From contig NC_021500.1 of NCBI RefSeq assembly GCF_000410515.1, positions 2,542,001 to 2,606,000 of the forward strand: 64,000 bases of DNA, read 5' to 3'. Below, in pieces: positions 34,203 through 42,458 of this stretch (position 1 is the stretch's first letter; each line of letters opens with the position of its first letter). Under the pieces are notes generated by a model. It searched no databases. It worked only from the letters and a program-made list of their open reading frames with translations, and was not told where the DNA came from. Both the position numbers and the translations under genes were made by a program. This stretch comes from Enterobacter sp. R4-368 (GTDB lineage: Bacteria > Pseudomonadota > Gammaproteobacteria > Enterobacterales > Enterobacteriaceae).

Positions 34203-36107
34203 ATGATTGTTTTCTCCTCGTTACAAATTCGTCGCGGCGTGCGTGTCCTGCTGGATAACGCCACAGCCACCATTAACCCGGGCCAGAAAGTAGGCCTGGT
34301 GGGTAAAAACGGCTGCGGCAAATCAACGCTGCTGTCGCTATTGAAAAACGAGATCGGTGCCGACGGCGGCAGCTTCACGTTTCCCGGCACCTGGCAACTG
34401 GCATGGGTGAACCAGGAAACGCCAGCGCTGAATGAAGCGGCTATAGACTATGTAATCGATGGCGATCGCGAATACCGCCAGCTTGAAGCCGAACTGAACG
34501 CCGCCAACGAACGTAACGATGGTCACGCCATCGCCACCGTGCACGGAAAGCTCGACGCCATCGACGCGTGGACCATTCGCGCGCGCGCATCCAGTCTGCT
34601 GCACGGTCTGGGTTTCAGCAACGAGCAACTGGAGCGCCCGGTAAGCGACTTCTCCGGTGGCTGGCGTATGCGTTTAAACCTCGCGCAGGCGCTGATTTGC
34701 CGCTCCGACTTACTGCTGCTTGATGAACCGACCAACCACCTCGATCTCGATGCGGTGATCTGGCTGGAAAAATGGCTGAAAAGCTACCAGGGAACGCTGA
34801 TCCTGATTTCCCACGACCGCGATTTCCTCGATCCGGTGGTGGACAAAATTCTGCATATTGAGCAGCAAAACCTGTTCGAATATACCGGCAACTACAGCTC
34901 GTTTGAGCGCCAGCGCGCCACACGCCTTGCTCAGCAGCAGGCCACTTACGAAAGCCAGCAGCAGCGCGTTGCCCATCTGCAAAGTTTTATCGACCGCTTC
35001 AAAGCGAAAGCCAGCAAGGCGAAGCAGGCACAAAGCCGTATCAAAATGCTTGAGCGTATGGAGCTGATTGCCCCGGCGCATGTTGATAACCCGTTCCACT
35101 TCAGCTTCCGCCCGCCGGAAAGTCTGCCTAACCCGCTATTAAAGATGGAAAAAGTGAGCGCCGGTTACGGCGATCGCACCATTCTGAACGCTATTAAGCT
35201 CAACCTGGTGCCGGGTTCGCGCATTGGCCTGCTGGGGCGTAACGGCGCAGGTAAATCCACGCTTATCAAACTGCTGGCCGGTGAACTGGCGGCGCAGAGC
35301 GGTGAAATCGGGCTGGCGAAAGGTATTAAGCTCGGTTACTTCGCCCAGCATCAACTGGAATTTTTACGCGCCGACGAGTCGCCGTTGCAGCACCTGGCGC
35401 GCCTCGCACCGCAGGAGCTGGAGCAGAAACTGCGCGATTACCTGGGCGGCTTTGGTTTCCAGGGCGATAAAGTCACGGAAATAACCGAACGCTTCTCCGG
35501 CGGGGAAAAAGCGCGTCTGGTGCTGGCATTGATCGTCTGGCAGCGTCCAAACCTGCTGCTGCTCGATGAACCGACCAACCACCTCGATCTCGATATGCGC
35601 CAGGCACTGACCGAAGCGCTGATTGAGTTTGAAGGCGCGTTAGTGGTCGTGTCGCATGACCGCCACCTGATTCGCTCCACCACAGACGATCTCTACCTGG
35701 TGCACGACGGCAAAGTAGAGCCGTTCGAAGGCGATCTGGAAGATTATCAGCAGTGGCTGAGCGACGTGCAAAAACAGGAGAGCCAGCCTGCGGATACGGT
35801 AAAAGAGAGCGCCAACAGCGCTCAGGCGCGCAAAGATCAGAAGCGCCGGGAAGCCGAGCTGCGCACGCAAACTCAGCCGCTGCGAAAAGAGATTGCCCGG
35901 CTGGAAAAAGAGATGGAAAAACTCAACGCTCAGCTTGCTCAGGCCGAAGAGAAACTCGGTGACAGCGGGCTTTACGATCAAAGCCGTAAAGCAGAGCTCA
36001 CCGCCTGTCTGCAACAGCAGGCGGCGGCAAAATCGGGCCTCGAAGCGTGCGAGATGGCCTGGCTGGAAGCGCACGAGCAACTGGAAGCCATGTTGCAAGG
36101 GGAGTAA
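34203..36107 (+). CDS. yheS: ABC-F family ATPase YheS
   Basis: 634 residues with two ATPase domains and no membrane segments. Walker A motifs are GKNGCGKST (about residue 33) and GRNGAGKST (about 346); signatures are FSGGWRMRL and FSGGEKARL; both Walker B boxes read LLLLDEPTNHLDLD. A linker arm lies between the two domains, and a charged coiled-coil tail follows. ABC-F proteins act on ribosomes; the exact role of YheS is unresolved. In E. coli yheT follows directly; here a 13.8-kb block intervenes. Confidence 0.95.
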   Translation: MIVFSSLQIRRGVRVLLDNATATINPGQKVGLVGKNGCGKSTLLSLLKNEIGADGGSFTFPGTWQLAWVNQETPALNEAAIDYVIDGDREYRQLEAELNAANERNDGHAIATVHGKLDAIDAWTIRARASSLLHGLGFSNEQLERPVSDFSGGWRMRLNLAQALICRSDLLLLDEPTNHLDLDAVIWLEKWLKSYQGTLILISHDRDFLDPVVDKILHIEQQNLFEYTGNYSSFERQRATRLAQQQATYESQQQRVAHLQSFIDRFKAKASKAKQAQSRIKMLERMELIAPAHVDNPFHFSFRPPESLPNPLLKMEKVSAGYGDRTILNAIKLNLVPGSRIGLLGRNGAGKSTLIKLLAGELAAQSGEIGLAKGIKLGYFAQHQLEFLRADESPLQHLARLAPQELEQKLRDYLGGFGFQGDKVTEITERFSGGEKARLVLALIVWQRPNLLLLDEPTNHLDLDMRQALTEALIEFEGALVVVSHDRHLIRSTTDDLYLVHDGKVEPFEGDLEDYQQWLSDVQKQESQPADTVKESANSAQARKDQKRREAELRTQTQPLRKEIARLEKEMEKLNAQLAQAEEKLGDSGLYDQSRKAELTACLQQQAAAKSGLEACEMAWLEAHEQLEAMLQGE

Positions 36108-36134
36108 CACGCAACAACGGCGGCGGGAGAGCTT

Positions 36135-37079
36135 ATGAATCTGGATATCACCAACGACATTACGTTTCGCAAGCTGGGCATCTTCATGGCCTTTATGGAA
36201 AAAGGCAATATTGCGCGCGCCGCCGAAGCGCTCAATCTCAGCGGCGTGAGCGTACACCGTGCGCTGCACACGCTGGAAGAAAATGTCCGTTGCCCGCTGT
36301 TTGCCCACAAAGGCCGTAACCTCATCCCGCTGCCTGCCGCGTGGACGCTGCTGGAGTATTGCCAGGAAGTGACGCAGTTAATGGAGCGTGGGCTGGATGA
36401 GGCGCGTAAAACTGCCGGCGTTGGCCAGGGGCGGTTGCGCGTTGGCACGCTCTACTCCCTGACGCTGGAAACCGTACCGCGGCTGATAATGGGAATGAAA
36501 TTGCGGCGTCCGGATCTGGAGATGGATCTGACGATGGGCTCAAACGAAGCGCTGTTGCAGATGCTTGAGGAAGGCAGGCTCGACGCGATTTTGATCTCCA
36601 TTTCAGAAAGCGAAATCGACCGCAACAACCTCGAAGTTCTGCCGCTGTTTCATGACGACATCTTCCTTGCCGCACCGGCGAGCGCAACGCTTGAAACCGA
36701 TACGCTGGCCGATCTGCGCGACTACCGCACGCAAAAATTTGTCTCGCTGGCCGAAGGCTTCGCCACCTATGCCGGTTTTCAGGAAGCGTTTCATATTGCC
36801 GGTTTTGAGCCGGAAATTGTCACCCGCGTCAATGACATCTTCTCTATGCTGAGCCTGGTGCAGGCGGGCGTCGGCTTTACGCTGATACCGGGAAGAATGA
36901 AGAAAGTCTACGAAGGATCAGTGCAAATGTTGCGCCTCGCCGAGCCGTATCAAATGCAGCAGTTGATCGCCATTGTCTTTTCCCGCAATCGCGAGCGCGA
37001 TCCCAACTTGCTGGCGCTGGCGGCGGAAGGCCGCATGTACGCCCGCAGCCTGCAAGAAAACATTACGCCTGCATCCTGA
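36135..37079 (+). CDS. mdcR: LysR-family regulator, probable malonate operon activator MdcR
   Basis: 314 residues. An N-terminal winged helix (about 12-70; KGNIARAAEALNLSGVSVHR) is followed by a LysR substrate-binding domain. It lies 27 bases after yheS on the same strand and is convergent with mdcH, whose 3' end it overlaps by 17 bases. The assignment rests on position next to the mdc operon, as LysR regulators accompany malonate decarboxylase genes in Klebsiella and Acinetobacter. It may share a transcript with yheS. Confidence 0.8.
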   Translation: MNLDITNDITFRKLGIFMAFMEKGNIARAAEALNLSGVSVHRALHTLEENVRCPLFAHKGRNLIPLPAAWTLLEYCQEVTQLMERGLDEARKTAGVGQGRLRVGTLYSLTLETVPRLIMGMKLRRPDLEMDLTMGSNEALLQMLEEGRLDAILISISESEIDRNNLEVLPLFHDDIFLAAPASATLETDTLADLRDYRTQKFVSLAEGFATYAGFQEAFHIAGFEPEIVTRVNDIFSMLSLVQAGVGFTLIPGRMKKVYEGSVQMLRLAEPYQMQQLIAIVFSRNRERDPNLLALAAEGRMYARSLQENITPAS

Positions 37080-37965
37080 GGCGATTCGCCAGATGTACCG
37101 CCACCTCCACACCGCTGCGCTCCAGCGAAATGCTTTCGCCGTTCCACGCGGCTTGCCGGGTCAGGCAGGTCAGAATACCGCCCGGCGGCATTTCAATTGC
37201 CAGCCGCGCGTCACGTTCATTAGCGGCAACGACCGCCTCCTGCCAGCGCACGGTGCGCGCCATGTTCCACGCCAGATCGTCAGCGATTTTCTCCGGCTGC
37301 CATAACACGCGCCCGGTGCTACCGCTTAAATAAGCGCACTGCGGGCGGCGGAGCGTCACATCTGCAAACGCCTGCGCCAGTTTTTCGGCGGGTTTTTCCA
37401 GCAATGCACAGTGGGAAGGTACGCTGACCGCGAGGCGCTGCGCCTTGCTGGCCCCTTTTGCTAATGCCCGTTGCGCCACCTGCGCCATCGCCTCATCGCT
37501 GCCGGCAATAACAATCTGCGTTTCGGCATTGAGATTAGCGATATAGGATCCGCTGCCTTCGATCAGCGTTTCCACCGTAGGCAACGTCAGCCCCATGATC
37601 GCCGTCAGCCCGTAACCATGCGGATACGCCTGTTCCATCAAATCACCACGCAAGGCCACCAGGCGCAGCGCATCCTGAAAATCGAGCGCGCCGGCCACGA
37701 CCGCCGCCGGATACGCGCCAATCGACAGGCCGCTGGTGATATCCGCTTGCACGCCCCGCCGCTGTAATTCGCGCGCCCAGGCGACACCGGCAATCAGCAG
37801 CGCCAGTTGTACCGCGCGGGTATGCTTTAGCGATTCGGCGGTATCGAGGGTGTCGATCTCCGCGCCCAACAGGTCGCGGGCCTGGTCCATTTCACTGCCG
37901 GGAAGCGCTTGTAACATTCCCGGGCGTTGTGTCCCCTGCCCCGGAAAAGTAAAGATGATTTTCAT
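37063..37965 (-). CDS. mdcH: Malonate decarboxylase subunit MdcH (malonyl-CoA:ACP transacylase-like)
   Basis: 300 residues from ATG 37965 (MKIIFTFPGQGTQRPGMLQA). The GQGTQ and GLSIGAYPAAV (GXSXG nucleophile) motifs mark the malonyl-transacylase fold. It loads malonyl onto the acyl-carrier subunit to start the catalytic cycle. The ATG overlaps the mdcG stop by 4 bases. Confidence 0.92.
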   Translation of the reverse strand: MKIIFTFPGQGTQRPGMLQALPGSEMDQARDLLGAEIDTLDTAESLKHTRAVQLALLIAGVAWARELQRRGVQADITSGLSIGAYPAAVVAGALDFQDALRLVALRGDLMEQAYPHGYGLTAIMGLTLPTVETLIEGSGSYIANLNAETQIVIAGSDEAMAQVAQRALAKGASKAQRLAVSVPSHCALLEKPAEKLAQAFADVTLRRPQCAYLSGSTGRVLWQPEKIADDLAWNMARTVRWQEAVVAANERDARLAIEMPPGGILTCLTRQAAWNGESISLERSGVEVAVHLANRLRMQA

Positions 37966-38582
37966 GAATCCTCCCTTTGCCACGGATCGCTCACCATACG
38001 CGGCCCGTGGTTGGTTTTCAGCATCACCCGCCCGTCACGCAGCCACTCGGCTAAGGCAAAGCCGCCGTTCGGCGTTTCCACCTGGGTATCCGCCCGGCAA
38101 AGCCCGCCGCTAAGCTGCTGTTGCCAACGGGCCAGATCACGGGTGGAGAGCGGTTCCGGCGCGCGGATCAGCACGTCGAGATCGCTGGTCGCATGGATAA
38201 CCGGAATGCCGGTCGCCAGCGCATAACCGCTGCTGCCGGTCACTCCCCACGTCCACGGCCAGCTAAACTGCGCCAGTTGCAGCGCCAGTTGTACCGGCGG
38301 CTGGGAGATAAACGGCGAACGCGGCAGTTCTTGCGGTGCGACCAGTTGTTCGGGTGAGACCACACGGATAACCTGTTCAGGCTTTACCCACCCCGCCGCG
38401 CGCTGGTCGCGGCGCAGGCCGCGCACGCCAACGGGGATGCGTCCGTTTTGGGCAACATCACGCCGCACCACCACCGGTAAACCGGCGTGCCAGATCTCTG
38501 CGACCCAGGGTTCGGTTACCCCTTCCAGCGCATCTTGTGCGCGAAGCCAGAGCAGATCGTGCGGGCGTAATGTTGCGGTCAT
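37962..38582 (-). CDS. mdcG: Phosphoribosyl-dephospho-CoA transferase MdcG
   Basis: 206 residues. It attaches the 2'-(5''-triphosphoribosyl)-3'-dephospho-CoA prosthetic group to MdcC. The nucleotidyltransferase core with the ATSDLDVLI acidic pair (about residue 129-137) is visible. It is 2 bases after mdcF. Confidence 0.92.
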   Translation of the reverse strand: MTATLRPHDLLWLRAQDALEGVTEPWVAEIWHAGLPVVVRRDVAQNGRIPVGVRGLRRDQRAAGWVKPEQVIRVVSPEQLVAPQELPRSPFISQPPVQLALQLAQFSWPWTWGVTGSSGYALATGIPVIHATSDLDVLIRAPEPLSTRDLARWQQQLSGGLCRADTQVETPNGGFALAEWLRDGRVMLKTNHGPRMVSDPWQREDS

Positions 38583-38584
38583 GA

Positions 38585-39544
38585 TTACATTCCTGAAGTC
38601 AGCGAGATAAACAGCGGCAGCGACAGGATACAGAGCACAGAGCTCAACAGCAGCACGGCTTCTGCATCCGGCGATTGCACGCCAAAGCGGTTACCAAATA
38701 CCACACCGAAGAAACCTGCCGCCAGGGCAATCATCAGGATAGCGGTGATTGCCACCGAACCGTGCAGACCCAACACCAGCACAATCCCCCACGCAATCGC
38801 TGGTTGGATCAGCAGTTTGGTGATGGTGGCAGAAATAACCATGGTATTAATCGCCAGTTTTCGCGCCGAGAGGATCACACCGGTCAGGAACAGCGCCGCA
38901 GCCGTCGCAGCGAGACCAAGCGGTTTGATGGATGCCAGTACCAGTTCCGGCATTTTGATACCGATAGCGGAGAGCACCACGCCCAGCAGCGGCCCCCAGA
39001 CAATCGGTTTTTTCACCGAGCGCCACATCAGTACCGGCAGCATGCCCAGCGTAGAACCGGTGTTGTCACCCGCGGCTCGCGCTTTTTCACGCTCAAGGAT
39101 CAGTAAGCAGAACGGCGTCATCAGCACGGAACCACAGGCGATGGAAACTGCAACGGAGAGCGATGTCGACGGGCCTTCACCCAGCACGCTGCCCAGAATT
39201 GGCAGGCCGAGCGCGGCGTAGTTCGGCAGCGCGACAGTCAGCGTCAGTACGGCGGCATCCTGCGGCGATTTTTTGAAAACCGAGGTCGCCAGAAAATAGA
39301 TGGCGGCATAGGTAATCCACATGGAGAGGGTCAGCACCAGAATCAGCGGTGACTGCGCGATGATCCCGGTCCACGGCGTCTGCACGGTAGCGCTAAACAG
39401 CGCAGCGGGCAGAGCAAAATCCATTACAAAGATATTCAGCAGGGAAACGTTTTTGTTGTCGACCATTTTGGCCTTTCCCGCCCAGAAACCCAGCAACATG
39501 ATGACAAATATCGGTGCGAGGGCATGAACAATTACGTAAGTCAT
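38585..39544 (-). CDS. mdcF: Malonate transporter, AEC family
   Basis: 319 residues with about ten hydrophobic segments. Auxin efflux carrier (AEC) family, with N-terminal VHALAPIFVIMLLGFWAGK. Its place between mdcE and mdcG matches mdcF of Klebsiella, which is assigned to malonate uptake. It is separated from mdcE by a 121-base gap that contains a hairpin. Confidence 0.88.
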   Translation of the reverse strand: MTYVIVHALAPIFVIMLLGFWAGKAKMVDNKNVSLLNIFVMDFALPAALFSATVQTPWTGIIAQSPLILVLTLSMWITYAAIYFLATSVFKKSPQDAAVLTLTVALPNYAALGLPILGSVLGEGPSTSLSVAVSIACGSVLMTPFCLLILEREKARAAGDNTGSTLGMLPVLMWRSVKKPIVWGPLLGVVLSAIGIKMPELVLASIKPLGLAATAAALFLTGVILSARKLAINTMVISATITKLLIQPAIAWGIVLVLGLHGSVAITAILMIALAAGFFGVVFGNRFGVQSPDAEAVLLLSSVLCILSLPLFISLTSGM

Positions 39545-39610
39545 AAATCACCTGTAAGCCTTTAAAAGGAAAAGAAATAGCACTAGCGCGATGGTTATTA
39601 TTTTCAGTAG

Positions 39611-39639
39611 CGCATGAGCGCGGCGTGCGCGCCCATGCG
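39611..39639 (-). other. Intra-operon hairpin between mdcE and mdcF
   Basis: CGCATG (39611-39616) pairs with CATGCG (39634-39639); inside it, GCGCG (39618-39622) pairs with CGCGC (39628-39632) around a 5-base loop, with one mismatch between the two stems. No T run follows on the minus strand. It lies in the only sizeable gap of the mdc operon. Confidence 0.65.
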
Positions 39640-39665
39640 TTGCTATCTGGCAGGTTTCTTTTTAC

Positions 39666-40466
39666 TTACCAGCTCGCTTTCATGCGTTCGCGCACAAGAG
39701 CGGAGCTGCGGCGGTTGTCGGCACCCAGACGGTTTTTCAACGTGGTGTCCTGACGAGCGTCGTTGATGGCCTGGTGTAAGGTGCTCTGCACCTGCGCCAG
39801 GTCGGCGTCTGACGGCGCGTCCGGGTTGCTGATGTTCAGCAGATCGGCAAGCAGCCCCAGTGTCGCGTAGTTACTGATGTCATAAGCCATCGGCGGAATG
39901 GTGGCCGCCAGTTTTTCCAGCGCTTCCACGGTACGCAAGGTAATGCGCGCCGCCGACTCTTTGCCCATGGCGTGGATCAGCACACCGGCATCGTTAAAGG
40001 CGATCAGGCGGTTCGCCTGGTAGCCGTGGGCCAGAAACGCCCCGGACATCGCTTTACCGACGATCAAACCAATCACCGGATGCCCCGCCAGCCGCGCATT
40101 GGCGTAAGCCGCAGCCGCACCGGCTAGCGCCTGGTGAATACCAAAGGCTTCTTCACGACGACCATAGGCCTGGCTTGGCACATCAATCACCGCAATGATT
40201 GGGCGCTTCACGCTGTTGTTGGCATCGGCGGCAATGGTTTCGCTCACCACTTTCGCCAGCGTCCAGCCCTCCAGCAGACCAACTTCACCTTTTGCCGCAC
40301 GCGGATAATGGTTGTTGGCATCCGGCACCACGGCAATGAAACGCACCGCTTCGCCATTAACCTTGCCATCGGCTGCCTGTACAGACGGGCACAGCCCGCT
40401 CAGACGTGTTGCATTCGGCGCCAGTTTTTCCAGCCATAACGCGCCGCGGCTTACTGTCGTACTCAT
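39666..40466 (-). CDS. mdcE: Malonyl-S-ACP decarboxylase gamma subunit MdcE
   Basis: 266 residues of the crotonase/carboxyltransferase type. With MdcD it decarboxylates malonyl-ACP to acetyl-ACP. The GKAMSGAFLAHGYQANRLIA segment is typical of carboxyltransferase alpha-like subunits. Its ATG overlaps mdcD by 4 bases. Confidence 0.93.
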   Translation of the reverse strand: MSTTVSRGALWLEKLAPNATRLSGLCPSVQAADGKVNGEAVRFIAVVPDANNHYPRAAKGEVGLLEGWTLAKVVSETIAADANNSVKRPIIAVIDVPSQAYGRREEAFGIHQALAGAAAAYANARLAGHPVIGLIVGKAMSGAFLAHGYQANRLIAFNDAGVLIHAMGKESAARITLRTVEALEKLAATIPPMAYDISNYATLGLLADLLNISNPDAPSDADLAQVQSTLHQAINDARQDTTLKNRLGADNRRSSALVRERMKASW

Positions 40467-41299
40467 GCTTTCCCCTCCCCGGCAAACAACGCGCTGATCT
40501 GTTCGGCATCCGCTTGTTTGCGGGTGTCGAAGTGGGTCAGACGTTGCAGGTAATCGTCGTAGTTATCGGTGCGATGTTTGGCCGGTACGCCTTTGGCAAT
40601 CGCCTCATTCATCGCCTGTTTCACCGCTTGGATGCCATCGCCGACCAGCGCATCCACCAGCCCGCTGCGATAACGCACATCGCCGCCGGTCATGCTCCAG
40701 ATAAACGGACGGTCGCGGGAGTCGTACTCTTCAATCCCGGCTTCCTGTTCGATAACCTGCGGGCCGTTCAGACCAAGACGGGCTTCGCGCGTCACAATCA
40801 GGTAGCTACAGAGCGCAGCGGCGATAGACATCCCGCCGAAGCAGCCAACCGTACCGGCAACGATGCCGATAACCGGCGTGTAACGGCGCAGGTCAACAAT
40901 CGCCGCGTGAATATCGGCAATCGCCGCCAACCCAAGGTTGGCTTCCTGCAAGCGCACGCCGCCGGTTTCGAGGCACAGCACCGCCTGAGTCGGGATGCCG
41001 TTACGGTTATCTTCCGCCGCCAGCTCAAGTGCCGCCGCCATTTTCGCGCCGGAAACTTCGCCCATGCTGCCGCCCTGGAACGCGCCTTCAATCGCCACCA
41101 CAACCGCCGGCTGACCGTTGATGGTGCCTTTGGCGACCACCATGCCGTCATCGGCCTGCGGCACAATGCCCTGCGGGCCTAACCACGGCGAAATAATGCC
41201 TTCAAACGGATCCAGCAATTCGCGGTAGCTGCCATCATCAAGCAGTGCCTGTGCGCGCTGGCGCGCTTTGAGTTCGATAAAACTGCGATCGTCACGCAT
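40463..41299 (-). CDS. mdcD: Malonyl-S-ACP decarboxylase beta subunit MdcD
   Basis: 278 residues, carboxyltransferase beta-like. Motifs such as CLETGGVRLQEANLGL and GTVGCFGGMSIAAALCSYLI mark the acyl-binding crotonase core. It partners MdcE. The ATG lies 8 bases inside the end of mdcC. Confidence 0.93.
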   Translation of the reverse strand: MRDDRSFIELKARQRAQALLDDGSYRELLDPFEGIISPWLGPQGIVPQADDGMVVAKGTINGQPAVVVAIEGAFQGGSMGEVSGAKMAAALELAAEDNRNGIPTQAVLCLETGGVRLQEANLGLAAIADIHAAIVDLRRYTPVIGIVAGTVGCFGGMSIAAALCSYLIVTREARLGLNGPQVIEQEAGIEEYDSRDRPFIWSMTGGDVRYRSGLVDALVGDGIQAVKQAMNEAIAKGVPAKHRTDNYDDYLQRLTHFDTRKQADAEQISALFAGEGKA

Positions 41300-41591
41300 A
41301 GCTCACCTCTTCGAATACCTGTTCGATACGGATGCGCGCCACACCGGGCGTCGCGCCGAAATCGTGGATCACAAGCTGGCCCGCAGGCAGCGTGCTTACC
41401 AGACCGAGACGGTTGAACAACGCTTCCCAGCGTCCACGGCTGTTATCCACGGAGGTGGTGATCTCAATTGTCAGTGTTTGCCCCTGGTCGGCGGTGAATA
41501 ACACCTCCATATCCCCGGAGCCCACAACGCCCGCCAGCGCTTTACCGCGTAATGCGCGGCCAGCAGGCACGGTTATCGTAATGTGTTCCAT
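41292..41591 (-). CDS. mdcC: Malonate decarboxylase acyl-carrier subunit MdcC
   Basis: 99 residues. Ser25, in LAGVVGSGDMEVLF, is the expected attachment site of the dephospho-CoA-type prosthetic group. The protein carries acetyl and malonyl thioesters between MdcA/MdcH and MdcDE. 9 bases separate it from mdcB. Confidence 0.94.
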   Translation of the reverse strand: MEHITITVPAGRALRGKALAGVVGSGDMEVLFTADQGQTLTIEITTSVDNSRGRWEALFNRLGLVSTLPAGQLVIHDFGATPGVARIRIEQVFEEVSYA

Positions 41592-41600
41592 AACTTCCTC

Positions 41601-42458
41601 TTAATTCGCTAAATAAGGCGTGGTCATGCGATCGAGAAACAGTGTCGCCGCGAGTAAATCTGCCGCGCCGCCCGGCGACGCGTTCAGCGCCAGCATCCGC
41701 GCATCCAGTTCGGCTAACGCTTGCTGACCGGCCTTCGACGCAACGCCCCCGGCTTGCAGCACCGCGCTCGCGCCCTGGCGCATCGCATCCAGCCCCTCCA
41801 GACCCGCGCGGGAAAGCACGCAGGTATCGCTGAGCGAGGTCATGATGGCCATCAGCGCATCAAGCCTGGCCTGCGCTTCGTTGCTGCCGCGCTGGCGGCT
41901 GTGCTGCAACTGCGGCAGCGCCAGCTTGATGATGTGCGGAAAGCCTTGTTGCGCCTCCTCGCGCGCGCCCGGCACCCGGTAACGGTGCGTGGCGCGCAGC
42001 CCTTTGCTGAAGAGCTTCGGCGCTGCGTCATCCGGCAGTTGCGCCAGCTTCGCGGCCGTGGCGGCAATCGCCTGTGCCGGTGCGCTACCGCCCGACATGG
42101 CGACTGCGCTCACCAGCAGCCCCAATGCCCAGATCGCGCCGCGATGAGTATTCACGCCACCGGTGGCCGCCATCATCTGCTGCTCACCTTCCCGACCTAA
42201 TCGCCCAATGGTTTGTCTGAGCGCCACATCCGCTGGCCGCCGCCAGCTTTGTTGCGCCAGCGCCTGAAACGTGGGGGTCAGGCTATGCGCGGAACGCTCC
42301 ATCAGTTCGAGCGTTAAATCGTGATGCGCGCCGTTCCCCCGGCTGTCCACCAGACCGGGCTTCGGGCTTAATCGTGCTTCGTCAATCAGACACAGTGTGG
42401 CGGTTCGCGCCAACCATTCGGCACCGCCTTCAGCGTCAATCCGTGGCAGAAGTTTCAT
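41601..42458 (-). CDS. mdcB: Triphosphoribosyl-dephospho-CoA synthase MdcB
   Basis: 285 residues from ATG 42458 (MKLLPRIDAEGGAEWLARTA); the longer open frame runs back into mdcA. CitG/MdcB family: it makes the prosthetic-group precursor from ATP and dephospho-CoA. SPKPGLVDSRGNGAHHDL is the family signature. The ATG overlaps the mdcA stop by one base. Confidence 0.93.
   Translation of the reverse strand: MKLLPRIDAEGGAEWLARTATLCLIDEARLSPKPGLVDSRGNGAHHDLTLELMERSAHSLTPTFQALAQQSWRRPADVALRQTIGRLGREGEQQMMAATGGVNTHRGAIWALGLLVSAVAMSGGSAPAQAIAATAAKLAQLPDDAAPKLFSKGLRATHRYRVPGAREEAQQGFPHIIKLALPQLQHSRQRGSNEAQARLDALMAIMTSLSDTCVLSRAGLEGLDAMRQGASAVLQAGGVASKAGQQALAELDARMLALNASPGGAADLLAATLFLDRMTTPYLAN

Noticed and set aside
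40406..41182. 258-codon open frame antisense to mdcE/mdcD
   Set aside because: Produced by the high GC third-position bias of mdcD; His/Arg/Gln-rich without motifs.
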